Positions 6,344-14,189 are shown, numbered from the stretch's first letter. The stretch is DNA of 15,672 nucleotides from Lachnospiraceae bacterium (GCA_009774215.1 VSNH01000205.1:1-15672); one strand, 5' to 3'. Numbers and translations are program-made. The notes: generated from the sequence alone by a model not told the origin.

Positions 6344-6362
6344 GAGAATGCTCCACATTCTC
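6344..6362. terminator. Hairpin between convergent hydrolase and rsmG genes
   Basis: GAGAATG (6344-6350) and CATTCTC (6356-6362) form a perfect 7-bp stem with a CTCCA loop, midway between the two convergent stop codons. Neither strand has a good U-tract, so a terminator role is inferred from position more than from form. Confidence 0.3.
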
Positions 6363-6372
6363 CCTAAATGAT

Positions 6373-7119
6373 TTACGTTATCGGCTTCTTAGCTGCTGTC
6401 CCTGCTTTCCGAGGATACTGCTTCGGGGTGGGGCGGCTTTTTTCTATTACAACTAAATTTCTGTAAATGTCAGAAGAGGGAAGCGTAAACTCTTTCTGCT
6501 CCGTCAACTTGCCGCCTAAAACAGAAATCGCGCGTTCCGCTTCCATAATCTCTGTCTTATTGTCATTCAATTTTACAGTAACTTTGTCGGATTTATAAGA
6601 AATAAATTTACCCCCTACTTTTACATAGGGAAGACAGTACTCTGACAACACAGATAAATTTGCCACCGCCCTAGAGACACAGAGGTCAAAAACTTCTCTC
6701 AACTGTCCCGGCTTCGCAAAATCTTCCGCCCTTCCATGAACCGCCTCCACATCCCGAAGTCCTAAGCTTTCAATCACTTCTTGCAAAAAATCCACTCTCT
6801 TATTCAGAGAATCCAAGAGTGTCAATTTCATATCCGGAAAAGCAATCTTGAGAGGGATACCCGGAAATCCTGCCCCCGTTCCCACGTCAATCACAGAAAG
6901 ACATCCGTTTACATCACAAACCTTCACTAAAGAAAGACTGTCAATAAAATGCTTTTTCATCACTTCATCAAATTCCGTAATGGCCGTCAAATTCATCACT
7001 TTATTTTTTTCTACAAGCATCTCATAATATATGAGAAACTGATCAAACTGCGTGTCGGATAAAGAAATATGTAATTCTTGCAAATCTCTTTTAAATTGCA
7101 ATGGAATCCCCCTTTTCAA
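6373..7119 (-). CDS. rsmG: 16S rRNA (guanine-N7) methyltransferase RsmG (GidB)
   Basis: RsmG uses S-adenosylmethionine to methylate a guanine of 16S rRNA (G527 in E. coli numbering) in the 530 loop. The 248-residue product has the family's NLTAIT (43-48) and the AdoMet-binding motif VIDVGTGAGFPGIPLKI (76-92). SRAVANLSVLSEYCLPYVKVGG and the typical tail PRKAGTAAKKPI are also present. The start is TTG at 7119: AAGGAGGGG lies 6 bases before it, the frame opens KRGIPLQF, and no better ATG is near. mnmG ends 178 bases upstream, so rsmG may have its own promoter instead of being tightly coupled. It converges on the hydrolase gene. Confidence 0.95.
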   Translation of the reverse strand: MKRGIPLQFKRDLQELHISLSDTQFDQFLIYYEMLVEKNKVMNLTAITEFDEVMKKHFIDSLSLVKVCDVNGCLSVIDVGTGAGFPGIPLKIAFPDMKLTLLDSLNKRVDFLQEVIESLGLRDVEAVHGRAEDFAKPGQLREVFDLCVSRAVANLSVLSEYCLPYVKVGGKFISYKSDKVTVKLNDNKTEIMEAERAISVLGGKLTEQKEFTLPSSDIYRNLVVIEKSRPTPKQYPRKAGTAAKKPIT

Positions 7120-7278
7120 AATTACCCCTCCTTATTTTTTAAATCATAAAAACACTATTCTTAAATTGTATACTTTTTTTCGTTTATAATAATTGATAAA
7201 TATCATTGTAATTTTTAATTAAAATGAGAAAATAAATATGTTGCCACCCCCAGACAGGTAAAGAAAGGGGTAAATATC

Positions 7279-7311
7279 ATGGAATCACTAATTTTCCTTA
7301 TGATTCACTAA
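7279..7311 (+). other. Tiny ORF with promoter-like and ribosome-binding sequences
   Basis: ATG at 7279 follows AAGAAAGGGG with 8 bases between and encodes only MESLIFLMIH before TAA. A TATAAT lies at 7185-7190 on the same strand with a poor -35. ACCCC (7246-7250) can pair with GGGGT (7267-7271) and cover the ribosome binding site. A short hydrophobic peptide with a masked ribosome binding site recalls type I toxin messages, and this could be a relic; translation is unproven. The ORF overlaps the antisense 3' end of mnmG. I see nothing else in 7120-7297 except A+T-rich DNA. Confidence 0.2.
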
Positions 7312-9226
7312 CAATTATTTTTTTGTGATAATTTTCCAAGTACACTAAAAGTACAGATATATCAGCGGGCGACACCCCGGAAATTCGTGAAGCCTGTCCC
7401 ACGGAAACAGGTTTGTAAGCAATCAGTTTCTGTCTTGCCTCCAGCCGCAGACTTCCCACTTCGTTATAATCCAAATCCGCGGGAATTTTTTTCTTCTCCA
7501 TCTTTTTATAATGTTCCACCTGCTTTAACTGTCTCTCAATATATCCCTCATACTTAATTTCAATCTCCACCTGTTCCACTACATCTGCAGAAAGAGGTTT
7601 TCTCTCAGGATCAATCTCCGCAATCATTTCATAAGTAAGCTCAGGGCGGCAAATCAATTCCGCCAACGTAACGCCTGTTTTCAAAGGAGCGCTCTCATGC
7701 ACTGTCAAAAACTCCTGTATATATTTAGAAGCACCCACGATTGTATTCTTTAAACGTGACACTTCCGCATCAATCTGCTGCTTTTTATTTAATGTCGCCT
7801 GATAAAGCTCCTCCGAAACTAAGCCGACTTTATAACCGATCTGACGAAGTCTTAAATCCGCATTATCCTGCCGCAGCAAAAGACGATATTCCGCCCTAGA
7901 TGTCATCATTCGATAAGGTTCAAAATTCTCCTTTGTCACCAGATCATCAATTAAGACTCCAATATAAGCCTGAGAACGATCCAGAACAATCTGCTCTTTT
8001 CCCTGCATAAAAAGCGAAGCATTGATACCTGCCATCAAACCTTGCGCCGCCGCTTCCTCATAACCGCTGCTGCCGTTAAACTGTCCCCCACTGAAAAGCC
8101 CTCTGATACTTTTAAACTCCAAAGTCGGATAAAGCTGTTTCGGATCAATACAGTCATATTCTATGGCATAAGCATTTCTCACCATTTTACAATGCTCCAG
8201 TCCGGGCACTGTGCGGTACATGGCAAGCTGCACATCCTCAGGAAGTGAAGAAGACATACCACTCACATACATTTCATTGGTATGCAGCCCCTCAGGTTCA
8301 ATAAAAACCTGATGCCTGTCCTTATCAGAAAATTTCACTACCTTATCTTCAATGGAAGGACAATACCTTGGTCCCGTCCCCTCTATCACTCCCGCATAGA
8401 TTGGCGATCTGTCAAGATTCGCTCTGATAATGTCATGGGTCTGTTCATTGGTATAAGTCAGATAACAGGACACCTGCTCAATCTGCACCTCGTCCGGATC
8501 TGTTGAAAAAGAAAAGGGAATAACCCTCTCGTCGCCAAACTGTTCCTCCATCTTATCAAAATCCAACGACCGCCTGTCCATCCTAGCAGGCGTACCTGTC
8601 TTAAAACGGCGCATCTCAATTCCGAGACTTAAAAGAGAATCCGTCAAATGGTTTGCAGCCTGCAAACCGTTCGGTCCCGTATAAGTAATTGCCTCCCCAC
8701 AAAGACATCTAGCTTTCAAATAAGTACCCGTACACAAAATAACAGTCTTACATTCATATATAGTCCCTGTAAATGTTTTTAATCCTACAACTTTTTGATT
8801 CGGCAAATTGGAAGAGACTTCTTCTCCTTTTTCTACCAGAAGCTCACAGACTTCCGCCTGTTTGATGGTCAAATGCTCCTGATTCTCTAAAATCTTGCGC
8901 ATCGCCCGGGAATATTCTGCTTTATCCGCCTGCGCTCTGAGAGAATGAACCGCAGGCCCTTTTGATTTGTTTAACATCTTAGACTGGATAAAAGTCTTGT
9001 CAATATTTTTTCCCATCTCCCCGCCAAGCGCGTCGATCTCTCTCACCAAATGACCTTTTGAGGTACCGCCCACATTCGGATTACATGGCATAAGCGCGAT
9101 ACTGTCCACACTCACCGTAAAAATTACTGTCTCAAATCCTAGCCGCGCACAGGCCAGAGCCGCTTCACACCCTGCATGTCCGGCACCAACCACACATACG
9201 TCCACTTTTTCTCTGAATTCAACCAT
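7298..9226 (-). CDS. mnmG: tRNA uridine 5-carboxymethylaminomethyl modification enzyme MnmG (GidA)
   Basis: MnmG is the FAD-binding partner of MnmE. Together they add the aminomethyl-type group at C5 of the wobble uridine in certain tRNAs. The 642 residues match the usual length of about 630. The dinucleotide-binding motif VVGAGHAGCEAALA is at 12-25. ALMPCNPNVGGTSKGHL and the FAD motif GGQFNGSSGYEEAAAQGL are also seen, the latter in the second third. The C-terminal helical domain, which contacts MnmE and tRNA, ends in ISGVSPADISVLLVYLE. ATG 9226 is the first in-frame start after a TGA four codons upstream. GGGAG sits 11 bases before it, a somewhat long spacing. It follows mnmE on the same strand with a 107-base gap that contains a hairpin. 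Confidence 0.97.
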   Translation of the reverse strand: MVEFREKVDVCVVGAGHAGCEAALACARLGFETVIFTVSVDSIALMPCNPNVGGTSKGHLVREIDALGGEMGKNIDKTFIQSKMLNKSKGPAVHSLRAQADKAEYSRAMRKILENQEHLTIKQAEVCELLVEKGEEVSSNLPNQKVVGLKTFTGTIYECKTVILCTGTYLKARCLCGEAITYTGPNGLQAANHLTDSLLSLGIEMRRFKTGTPARMDRRSLDFDKMEEQFGDERVIPFSFSTDPDEVQIEQVSCYLTYTNEQTHDIIRANLDRSPIYAGVIEGTGPRYCPSIEDKVVKFSDKDRHQVFIEPEGLHTNEMYVSGMSSSLPEDVQLAMYRTVPGLEHCKMVRNAYAIEYDCIDPKQLYPTLEFKSIRGLFSGGQFNGSSGYEEAAAQGLMAGINASLFMQGKEQIVLDRSQAYIGVLIDDLVTKENFEPYRMMTSRAEYRLLLRQDNADLRLRQIGYKVGLVSEELYQATLNKKQQIDAEVSRLKNTIVGASKYIQEFLTVHESAPLKTGVTLAELICRPELTYEMIAEIDPERKPLSADVVEQVEIEIKYEGYIERQLKQVEHYKKMEKKKIPADLDYNEVGSLRLEARQKLIAYKPVSVGQASRISGVSPADISVLLVYLENYHKKIIVSES

Positions 9227-9281
9227 ACTCCGTCATACTCCCATTAAAGAAGAACATGTTTTTTTACTCGGATCGAAATAT

Positions 9282-9327
9282 AGAATTTCTTAGCAAAATG
9301 TCCTTTGACACGAGCTTTAGAAATTCT
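9282..9327. other. Hairpin in the mnmE-mnmG intergenic gap
   Basis: AGAATTTCT (9282-9290) and AGAAATTCT (9319-9327) are exact inverted repeats. The stem continues with AGC/GCT, and TGTC/GACA can pair in the loop. In the mnmE-mnmG transcript direction no U-run follows, so it is not a clear terminator. It could be a processing or stability element. Confidence 0.35.
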
Positions 9328-9333
9328 TTTCAA

Positions 9334-10791
9334 TCACTTTCCCATACAAAATTTCGAAAATATCTCATTCACCAGATCATCCTCCACTTCTTCCCCTATA
9401 ATCCTTCCAAGCGCAGCATAAGCGTTCATCAAATCAATAGAGTAAAAATCTTCCGGCATATTATCCTTCAGACTCCTTTTTACTTGATTTATACTTTCAA
9501 GCGCTTCCAAGAGGGCCTCTTTATGGCGGGAACTTGTAATACAGACTTCGTCATCATAAGATATCTGCCCATGAAAAAACATTTTTTTCAACAACTCCAC
9601 AAGTAAATCTAACCCGTCATTTTTTTTAACGGAAATTCTAATCATACAAATATTTTCATTACCATCCCATTGTTTATCGTTTTCTGTTTCTGAAAGTTCA
9701 TATACGCTACAATTTTTTTCACAGACGTCTGAAAACAAAGCGTCGACAGAAGATTTATTAACTACTTCATCCAAATCCGATTTATTTAAAAGAATAATCG
9801 TTTTCTTTTCTTTTATCATGCGGACAATATCCACATCATTTTCATCCAGAGGAACAGAAGAATCCATCACATACAAAATCAGATCTGCATCTTCAGAAAT
9901 TTTCTTAGCCTTTTCCACACCTATTTTTTCCACGATATCCTCTGTATTTCTGATGCCTGCGGTATCTATCATATTTAACGTGATATCTCCTAAATTAACT
10001 GTTTCCTCCAAAGTATCTCTGGTCGTTCCCGCAATGTCCGTAACGATAGCCCGATCCTGTCCCACAAGAAGATTCAAAAGCGAAGATTTTCCCACATTCG
10101 GTTTACCTACAATAACCGTGCGGATTCCTTCCTTCAACATCTTACCATCATCTGCAGAATCCAAAAGCTTTTCCAATTCCTTGATAAGATAACAAACCTG
10201 ATTCGATAATCTTTCCGTATATCCTTCCAGACTGATATGCTCCGGATCATCCAAAGCTGACTCTATAAAAGCAATCTCATACAAAATCTTTTCTCTGAGT
10301 TCTCTTATTTTTTCAAAGACAGAACCTCTAAGCTGCTTAATCGAAGATTTGAGGGCAAACTGATTTTTCGCATGAATCATATCCATAACTGCTTCCGCTC
10401 GAGAAAGATCAATTCTTCCGTTCAAAAAAGCTCTCTTTGTAAACTCTCCCGGCTCCGCTAACCTAGCCCCTGCTTCTATCACTGTCATAAGAATTTTTTT
10501 CTTCATCAGGGCACCGCCATGACAGTTAATTTCTACCGTATCCTCCGTCGTATAACTGTGGGGAGCTTTCATAACGGAAACCATCACCTCATCCAGAAGG
10601 CTTCCATTTTTTTCCATAATAAAACCATAATGAATGGTATGAGATTTATAATCAGAAAGAATATCCTCATACTTTTTATTACGGTATATTTTATTGACAA
10701 TCGAAATTGCCTCCTCACCGCTCACCCTTATAATCCCTATTCCCGAATCAGACAAAGCGGTGGCAATGGCGGCAATCGTATCTGTTTTCAT
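9334..10791 (-). CDS. mnmE: tRNA modification GTPase MnmE (TrmE)
   Basis: MnmE is the GTPase half of the MnmEG wobble-uridine modification complex. The 485-residue product has the N-terminal formyl-tetrahydrofolate-binding domain (about 1-118, with EPGEFTKRAFLNGRIDLSRA at 113-132). The helical domain follows, and inside it the G domain: G1 GKPNVGKSS (229-237), G2 TTRD (256-259), G3 DTAG (276-279), G4 NKSD (336-339). It ends in the conserved CMGK with the catalytic Cys482. It is longer than the usual 450-460, through a variable insertion at about 345-380 after G4. ATG 10791 follows GGGAGAAGACT; the frame extends 8 codons further without support. Downstream of the jag terminator it needs its own promoter. 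A weak TTGAAT/TATTAT pair (15-base spacer) lies at 10806-10832. Confidence 0.97.
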   Translation of the reverse strand: MKTDTIAAIATALSDSGIGIIRVSGEEAISIVNKIYRNKKYEDILSDYKSHTIHYGFIMEKNGSLLDEVMVSVMKAPHSYTTEDTVEINCHGGALMKKKILMTVIEAGARLAEPGEFTKRAFLNGRIDLSRAEAVMDMIHAKNQFALKSSIKQLRGSVFEKIRELREKILYEIAFIESALDDPEHISLEGYTERLSNQVCYLIKELEKLLDSADDGKMLKEGIRTVIVGKPNVGKSSLLNLLVGQDRAIVTDIAGTTRDTLEETVNLGDITLNMIDTAGIRNTEDIVEKIGVEKAKKISEDADLILYVMDSSVPLDENDVDIVRMIKEKKTIILLNKSDLDEVVNKSSVDALFSDVCEKNCSVYELSETENDKQWDGNENICMIRISVKKNDGLDLLVELLKKMFFHGQISYDDEVCITSSRHKEALLEALESINQVKRSLKDNMPEDFYSIDLMNAYAALGRIIGEEVEDDLVNEIFSKFCMGK

Positions 10792-10865
10792 AGTCTTCTC
10801 CCAACATAATAACAATATCTACAGTTATTCAATTTTACTACATACTTCACAAAAAATCTACTATA

Positions 10866-10896
10866 ACAAAAACCGGCAGGTGCACAACCCGCCGGC
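10866..10896 (-). terminator. Intrinsic terminator downstream of jag
   Basis: On the minus strand, CCGGCGGGT and ACCTGCCGG form a 9-bp stem (one G:U pair, 10873-10881 with 10887-10895) around a 5-base loop, followed by TTTTTGTT. It lies 20 bases past the jag stop codon. It should end the rpmH-rnpA-yidD-yidC-jag transcript before mnmE. Confidence 0.8.
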
Positions 10897-10915
10897 TTTC
10901 CAATTTTTTTCCTAT

Positions 10916-11617
10916 TTAATCCTCGAATTTTTCTTCATAATTCTTCCCGTAATTTTTTTCATAACTCTTTTCATATTTCTTTTCACTTCTCTCATACTTC
11001 CTCAGAACCACTACCACGTGACGGAAAGGCTCGTCTCCCTCGCTGTAAGTTGTCACATACTTATCATTCTGGAGAGAGGAGTGAATAATTCTTCTCTCAT
11101 AAGGATTCATAGGCTCCAGAGAAACAGGCCGCTTGGTTCTCTTTACCTTATAAGAAATATTCCTAGCCAGATTTTCCAGCGTCTCTTTTCTCCTCTTACG
11201 ATAATTTTCCGTGTCAACTTTCACTCTGATATAATTCTCCGTATCTTTATTGACTACCAAAGATACCAGATACTGCAAAGAATCTAAAGTCTGTCCTCTC
11301 TTGCCGATCAAAATACCCATCTCATCCCCGGAAAGCTCAATATCCATGGAATTTTCTTCTTCATTGTAAGAAACGGATGAGACGACGGTAAGATTCATAG
11401 CCGCAAAAACGTCTTTCAGAAAATCTTTCGCTTTATCTTCCACAGAAGACTTTACTCTTACTTTAATGACAGCAGGTCTTGCGCCAATACCGAGTAATCC
11501 TGTTTTTCCTTCGTCTACTACTTCATATTCCAGCTTATCGCTGGTCACGGTAAATTTCTGACACGCTTCCGTAATCGCATCATCAACTGTTTTTGCAGAT
11601 ACCTCAATATAGTCCAT
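10916..11617 (-). CDS. jag: RNA-binding protein Jag/KhpB (SpoIIIJ-associated)
   Basis: Jag (KhpB, EloR) is a cytosolic RNA-binding protein, linked in other Gram-positives to cell elongation and division. The 233 residues contain the Jag N-terminal domain (about 1-50, DYIEVSAKTVDDAITEA and GLLGIGARPA). The KH domain has GILIGKRG at 101-108, and the R3H domain has NPYERRIIH at 171-179 with the RxxxH signature. After residue 208 comes a low-complexity tail of Tyr/Lys/Glu repeats (YEKSYEKNYGKNYEEK), longer than I expect for the family. I chose ATG 11617, six bases after AGGAGGT; the adjacent GTG 11620 is too close. The yidC stop TAG forms part of this ribosome binding site, so the pair is probably translationally coupled. 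Confidence 0.94.
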   Translation of the reverse strand: MDYIEVSAKTVDDAITEACQKFTVTSDKLEYEVVDEGKTGLLGIGARPAVIKVRVKSSVEDKAKDFLKDVFAAMNLTVVSSVSYNEEENSMDIELSGDEMGILIGKRGQTLDSLQYLVSLVVNKDTENYIRVKVDTENYRKRRKETLENLARNISYKVKRTKRPVSLEPMNPYERRIIHSSLQNDKYVTTYSEGDEPFRHVVVVLRKYERSEKKYEKSYEKNYGKNYEEKFED

Positions 11618-11628
11618 CACTCTACCTC

Positions 11629-12933
11629 CTATTTGTTATTTTTTTCATTATATTGTCTAACCATATTTGCCTTAGCCATCATACTGCCCGGCTTGGCGTT
11701 TTTATTATAATATTCTGTCGATTTTTTAACAAGCTCCTCTTTTTCTTCCTGACTCAATTTAGGAGAAACAGAAGCCTTCGATGCCATACCGGCATTTTTT
11801 GTATTCATGTTTGCGTAAGCCGTCATTTTCTCCGCATTTTTTCCGGCTTTTTCCATTTTCTTTTTGGCTTTTTCTTCATTTTTCTTAATTAACTCATCCA
11901 AATCCATCTTGTCAATATGTTTGTTAATCAGAATCTGCTGAATACTTCTTACCACCGCGCCGGCTACCCAATAAAGTCCCATACCTGCAGGCAGTGTGTA
12001 GCAGAAAATAGCAGACATAATCGGCATCACCATGTTCATGGTTTTCATGGACTGCGCCATAGTATTCTGCTGCTCGTTATCCGTATTTGTTTCCTGCTGA
12101 GGCATTAGCTTTACATTGATCCACTGTGTCAGCGCCGCCAAAACCGGAATGGAAAAAGCGGCAATCATCATCAGGACGGAACCTGAAGCCCTCGCTTCAC
12201 CAAAAGTAAAGGAAGGAGAGTTCGACATACTTAACCCTAAAAAGTTATTGTACTGATCAAGTAAGGACGTGGTATGGTCTATATCCGTGGAAAGAGTAGA
12301 AAAATTCTCTTTCAGACTTAACCACTCCGCACTGGAAGCCTTATTCAAAACATCCACAAACGTATTCTGCACATAGGAGGTAACGCCACCTGTAAAATTC
12401 TCGTTTTCAAACTGCTTCGCAAACATATTGGCGTTAGAAAAGCCTCTCAGAAACTCCACGCTTCCCTGTTCGGCAATCAACTTATCTACCAGAGGGAAAA
12501 ATGCATCTTTCACTTTACCAACATATGCGGGAATATTATAAATTACCCGATAAAGCGCCAACAAAATAGGCATTTGGATTAAAAGCTGGATACAACTGCC
12601 TGATGGAGATACGCCGTATTTCGCATAAACCGCCTGCGTCTCCATATTCATCGCCATCATGGAATCGTTATCTTTTTTATTCTTATACTTCTTCTGAATC
12701 TCCTGAAGCTCCGGATTCATTTTCGCAGACAATTTAGAAAATTTCTGCTGCTTGATCGTAAGAGGCATCAACAAAAGATAAATAACAATGGTAAATAAAA
12801 TAATAGCTAGTCCAATATTAGGAACGCCTATTTTATCTATCACAAAAAAGATGCCTTCCATAATATAACCCAATAACTTTGACACAGGACCGAGTATTGC
12901 TCCCGTATCCTTTGTCAATAAAATATTTGACAA
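11629..12933 (-). CDS. yidC: Membrane protein insertase YidC/Oxa1
   Basis: This inserts and folds inner-membrane proteins, alone or with SecYEG. The 434 residues show hydrophobic segments at about 37-58, 112-136, 250-270 and 300-330. Family landmarks are MPLTIKQQKFSKL (56-68), GVSPSGSCIQLLIQMPILLALYRVIYN (split 107-133) and YTLPAGMGLYWVAG (312-325). A roughly 110-residue extracellular loop separates the second and third segments, much longer than in Bacillus. The C-terminal 90 residues are a Lys/Met-rich cytosolic tail, as in ribosome-binding YidC tails. There is no lipobox. At the position of the groove Arg before the first-helix PL motif I read Tyr52. The start is TTG 12933, eight bases after GGAGGT. 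It follows yidD by 38 bases. Confidence 0.95.
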   Translation of the reverse strand: MSNILLTKDTGAILGPVSKLLGYIMEGIFFVIDKIGVPNIGLAIILFTIVIYLLLMPLTIKQQKFSKLSAKMNPELQEIQKKYKNKKDNDSMMAMNMETQAVYAKYGVSPSGSCIQLLIQMPILLALYRVIYNIPAYVGKVKDAFFPLVDKLIAEQGSVEFLRGFSNANMFAKQFENENFTGGVTSYVQNTFVDVLNKASSAEWLSLKENFSTLSTDIDHTTSLLDQYNNFLGLSMSNSPSFTFGEARASGSVLMMIAAFSIPVLAALTQWINVKLMPQQETNTDNEQQNTMAQSMKTMNMVMPIMSAIFCYTLPAGMGLYWVAGAVVRSIQQILINKHIDKMDLDELIKKNEEKAKKKMEKAGKNAEKMTAYANMNTKNAGMASKASVSPKLSQEEKEELVKKSTEYYNKNAKPGSMMAKANMVRQYNEKNNK

Positions 12934-12971
12934 AATATCTTACCTCCCTTACAAAACAAGTTTTCCTGCCT

Positions 12972-13184
12972 CTAAGGAACAGGATCATAACCACCTTTTG
13001 AAAAAGGATTACATCTGCATATTCTCCAAAAAGCGAGAAGCCCTCCTTTCAGAGCGCCATATTTTTCCACAGCCTCCAACCCATATTCCGAACAGGTAGG
13101 TATATAAGGGCATTTCGTATGCTTCATAGGAGAAATATACTTTCTATAGAATTTGATAAAATAAATCATAACTTTTTTCATCAT
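12972..13184 (-). CDS. yidD: Membrane protein insertion efficiency factor YidD
   Basis: YidD is a small membrane-associated protein that helps YidC-dependent insertion. The 70-residue length is normal. It has an amphipathic N-terminus (MMKKVMIYFIKFYRKYISPM) and the conserved motifs CPYIPTCSEYGLEAVEKYG and RICRCNPFSKGGYDPVP, with the three family cysteines. ATG 13184 and the next codon, ATG 13181, are both possible. No clear ribosome binding site is seen and the rnpA stop is only 5 bases away, so translation is probably coupled to rnpA. It is in the usual rnpA-yidD-yidC order. Confidence 0.95.
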   Translation of the reverse strand: MMKKVMIYFIKFYRKYISPMKHTKCPYIPTCSEYGLEAVEKYGALKGGLLAFWRICRCNPFSKGGYDPVP

Positions 13185-13189
13185 AAATT

Positions 13190-13549
13190 CTAATTTTTTT
13201 CAACATAAAAATAAATTTTAATGATATGATGAAGCTTTGAAAGATGTAACAGTGCGCTTTCGATTTCGAAAAAACCAACCGATGCCGCACTTTTTCTCGC
13301 AACGACTACTATATCTAAACCACTATTAAATATATTTTCGTGTAGCCGGTAACTCTCTCTCACCAGTCTGGCAAAGCGGTGTCTGACGACGCTGTTACCC
13401 ACTTTCTTACTGGCGGAAATTCCCAGTCTGTTTATACTTTTGTTGTTTTCCAATACATACATCACCAAATATTTGTCGGCGTAGCTTTTACCGTTCTCAT
13501 AAACATTCCGGAAATCTGCATTCTTTTTTAAGGATTCAGAAAATACCAT
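13190..13549 (-). CDS. rnpA: Ribonuclease P protein component
   Basis: This is the basic protein subunit of RNase P, which assists the catalytic RNA in removing 5' leaders from pre-tRNAs. The 119 residues are normal for the family. They show FSESLKKNADFRNVYENG at the N-terminus and the RNA-binding signature KKVGNSVVRHRFARLVRESYR at about 48-68. ATG 13549 is chosen because AAAGG lies 7 bases before it and the conserved VFSESLKK begins there; an in-frame start at 13588 would add 13 unconserved residues. It lies between rpmH (48-base gap) and yidD (5-base gap). Confidence 0.96.
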   Translation of the reverse strand: MVFSESLKKNADFRNVYENGKSYADKYLVMYVLENNKSINRLGISASKKVGNSVVRHRFARLVRESYRLHENIFNSGLDIVVVARKSAASVGFFEIESALLHLSKLHHIIKIYFYVEKN

Positions 13550-13597
13550 CTTGCTGCCTTTCTGAGTAATGAGAAAAATAGGCCACATAAATGCGGC

Positions 13598-13732
13598 CTA
13601 TGCTGATAATCTCTTTCTTCCTTTTGCACGTCTTGCAGCTAATACTTTTCGTCCACTCTTGGTACTCATTCTTTTCCGAAAACCGTGAACCTTAGCTCTA
13701 TGCCTTTTTTTAGGCTGAAACGTCATTTTCAT
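13598..13732 (-). CDS. rpmH: 50S ribosomal protein L34
   Basis: This 44-residue, very basic protein of the large ribosomal subunit reads MKMTFQPKKRHRAKVHGFRK at its start and ends ARRAKGRKRLSA, with the family's FQPKKR...HGFRKRM core. ATG 13732 follows a perfect AAGGAGGTG with 7 bases between, which decides the start; an upstream extension to 13852 would run through the promoter. It is the first gene of the rpmH-rnpA-yidD-yidC-jag unit, driven by the promoter at 13814-13842. Confidence 0.97.
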   Translation of the reverse strand: MKMTFQPKKRHRAKVHGFRKRMSTKSGRKVLAARRAKGRKRLSA

Positions 13733-13813
13733 TCCATTGCACCTCCTTCTCCAAACCTTACCTATTTTATAAGGGTAACCAAATGTTATCATTTTTTGGA
13801 AAACAACATGTTG

Positions 13814-13842
13814 ATTATATATAATTAATAGGAAAACGTCAA
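13814..13842 (-). promoter_or_regulatory. Promoter of rpmH (sigma-A type)
   Basis: On the minus strand, TTGACG (13837-13842) and TATAAT (13814-13819) are separated by exactly 17 bases of A+T-rich spacer. It lies about 80 bases upstream of rpmH. This is the best promoter visible in the window. Confidence 0.85.
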
Positions 13843-13860
13843 GTAAAACCAAGGATATTT

Positions 13861-13975
13861 TTGAAATTTTACTCGCAAATTAGTGCTTACGCACTCACCG
13901 TTTGATTTCACCGAACATTTGCACTTTAAAGTTGCAATAAAAACAAATACCGCTTCGCGTCGCTTATTTTTATTA
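13861..13975. other. Hairpin-rich stretch between the rpmH promoter and oriC
   Basis: There is no gene here. AGTGC-TTAC-GCACT (13882-13895) is a perfect hairpin inside a looser pairing of TGAAAT with ATTTCA. An imperfect palindrome, TTGCACTTTAAAGTTGCAA, lies near 13919-13936, and CGC-TTC-GCG near 13951-13960. It may be a fourth repeat-like element or part of the origin's structure. Confidence 0.3.
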
Positions 13976-13991
13976 TGCACCTTTACATAAC

Positions 13992-14181
13992 TAATCCACA
14001 ATATGTTTATAAGTATGTGGATAACTTTCATCTTGCTTGTTCAAAAAAATTAAAACACATATTTTATCACTGTGTTTATTGTTTATATCCTATCCTACAG
14101 TTATTCACAATGATTTTTATGACAATAGAATATGTCAACCTGTCCAAAAAATATACACATACATGTTTTTCACGTGGATAA
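13992..14181. other. oriC: Chromosomal replication origin region (oriC), DnaA-box cluster
   Basis: Boxes are TGTGGATAA at 14016-14024 (perfect TTATCCACA, minus), TTATTCACA at 14101-14109 (TTATNCACA, plus), TAATCCACA at 13992-14000 (8/9), and CGTGGATAA at 14173-14181 (8/9, minus). They sit in A+T-rich DNA directly upstream of dnaA, between dnaA and rpmH, the standard Firmicutes origin position. A second origin part often lies between dnaA and dnaN, which is outside the window, so where unwinding occurs cannot be stated. Confidence 0.8.
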
Positions 14182-14189
14182 CTTATCAT

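Noticed and set aside
10694..11287. Long plus-strand open frame across the mnmE start, terminator and jag
   Set aside because: Antisense to two conserved genes and crosses a terminator; no ribosome binding site or recognisable domain.
13733..13852. N-terminal extension of L34 to 84 residues
   Set aside because: It would run through the rpmH promoter; L34 is 44 residues and a perfect ribosome binding site sets ATG 13732.
14166..14181. parS-like sequence with a CACGTG core overlapping a DnaA-box-like site in front of dnaA
   Set aside because: Only about 12 of 16 positions match parS and the right arm is wrong; the CACGTG core alone is not enough.
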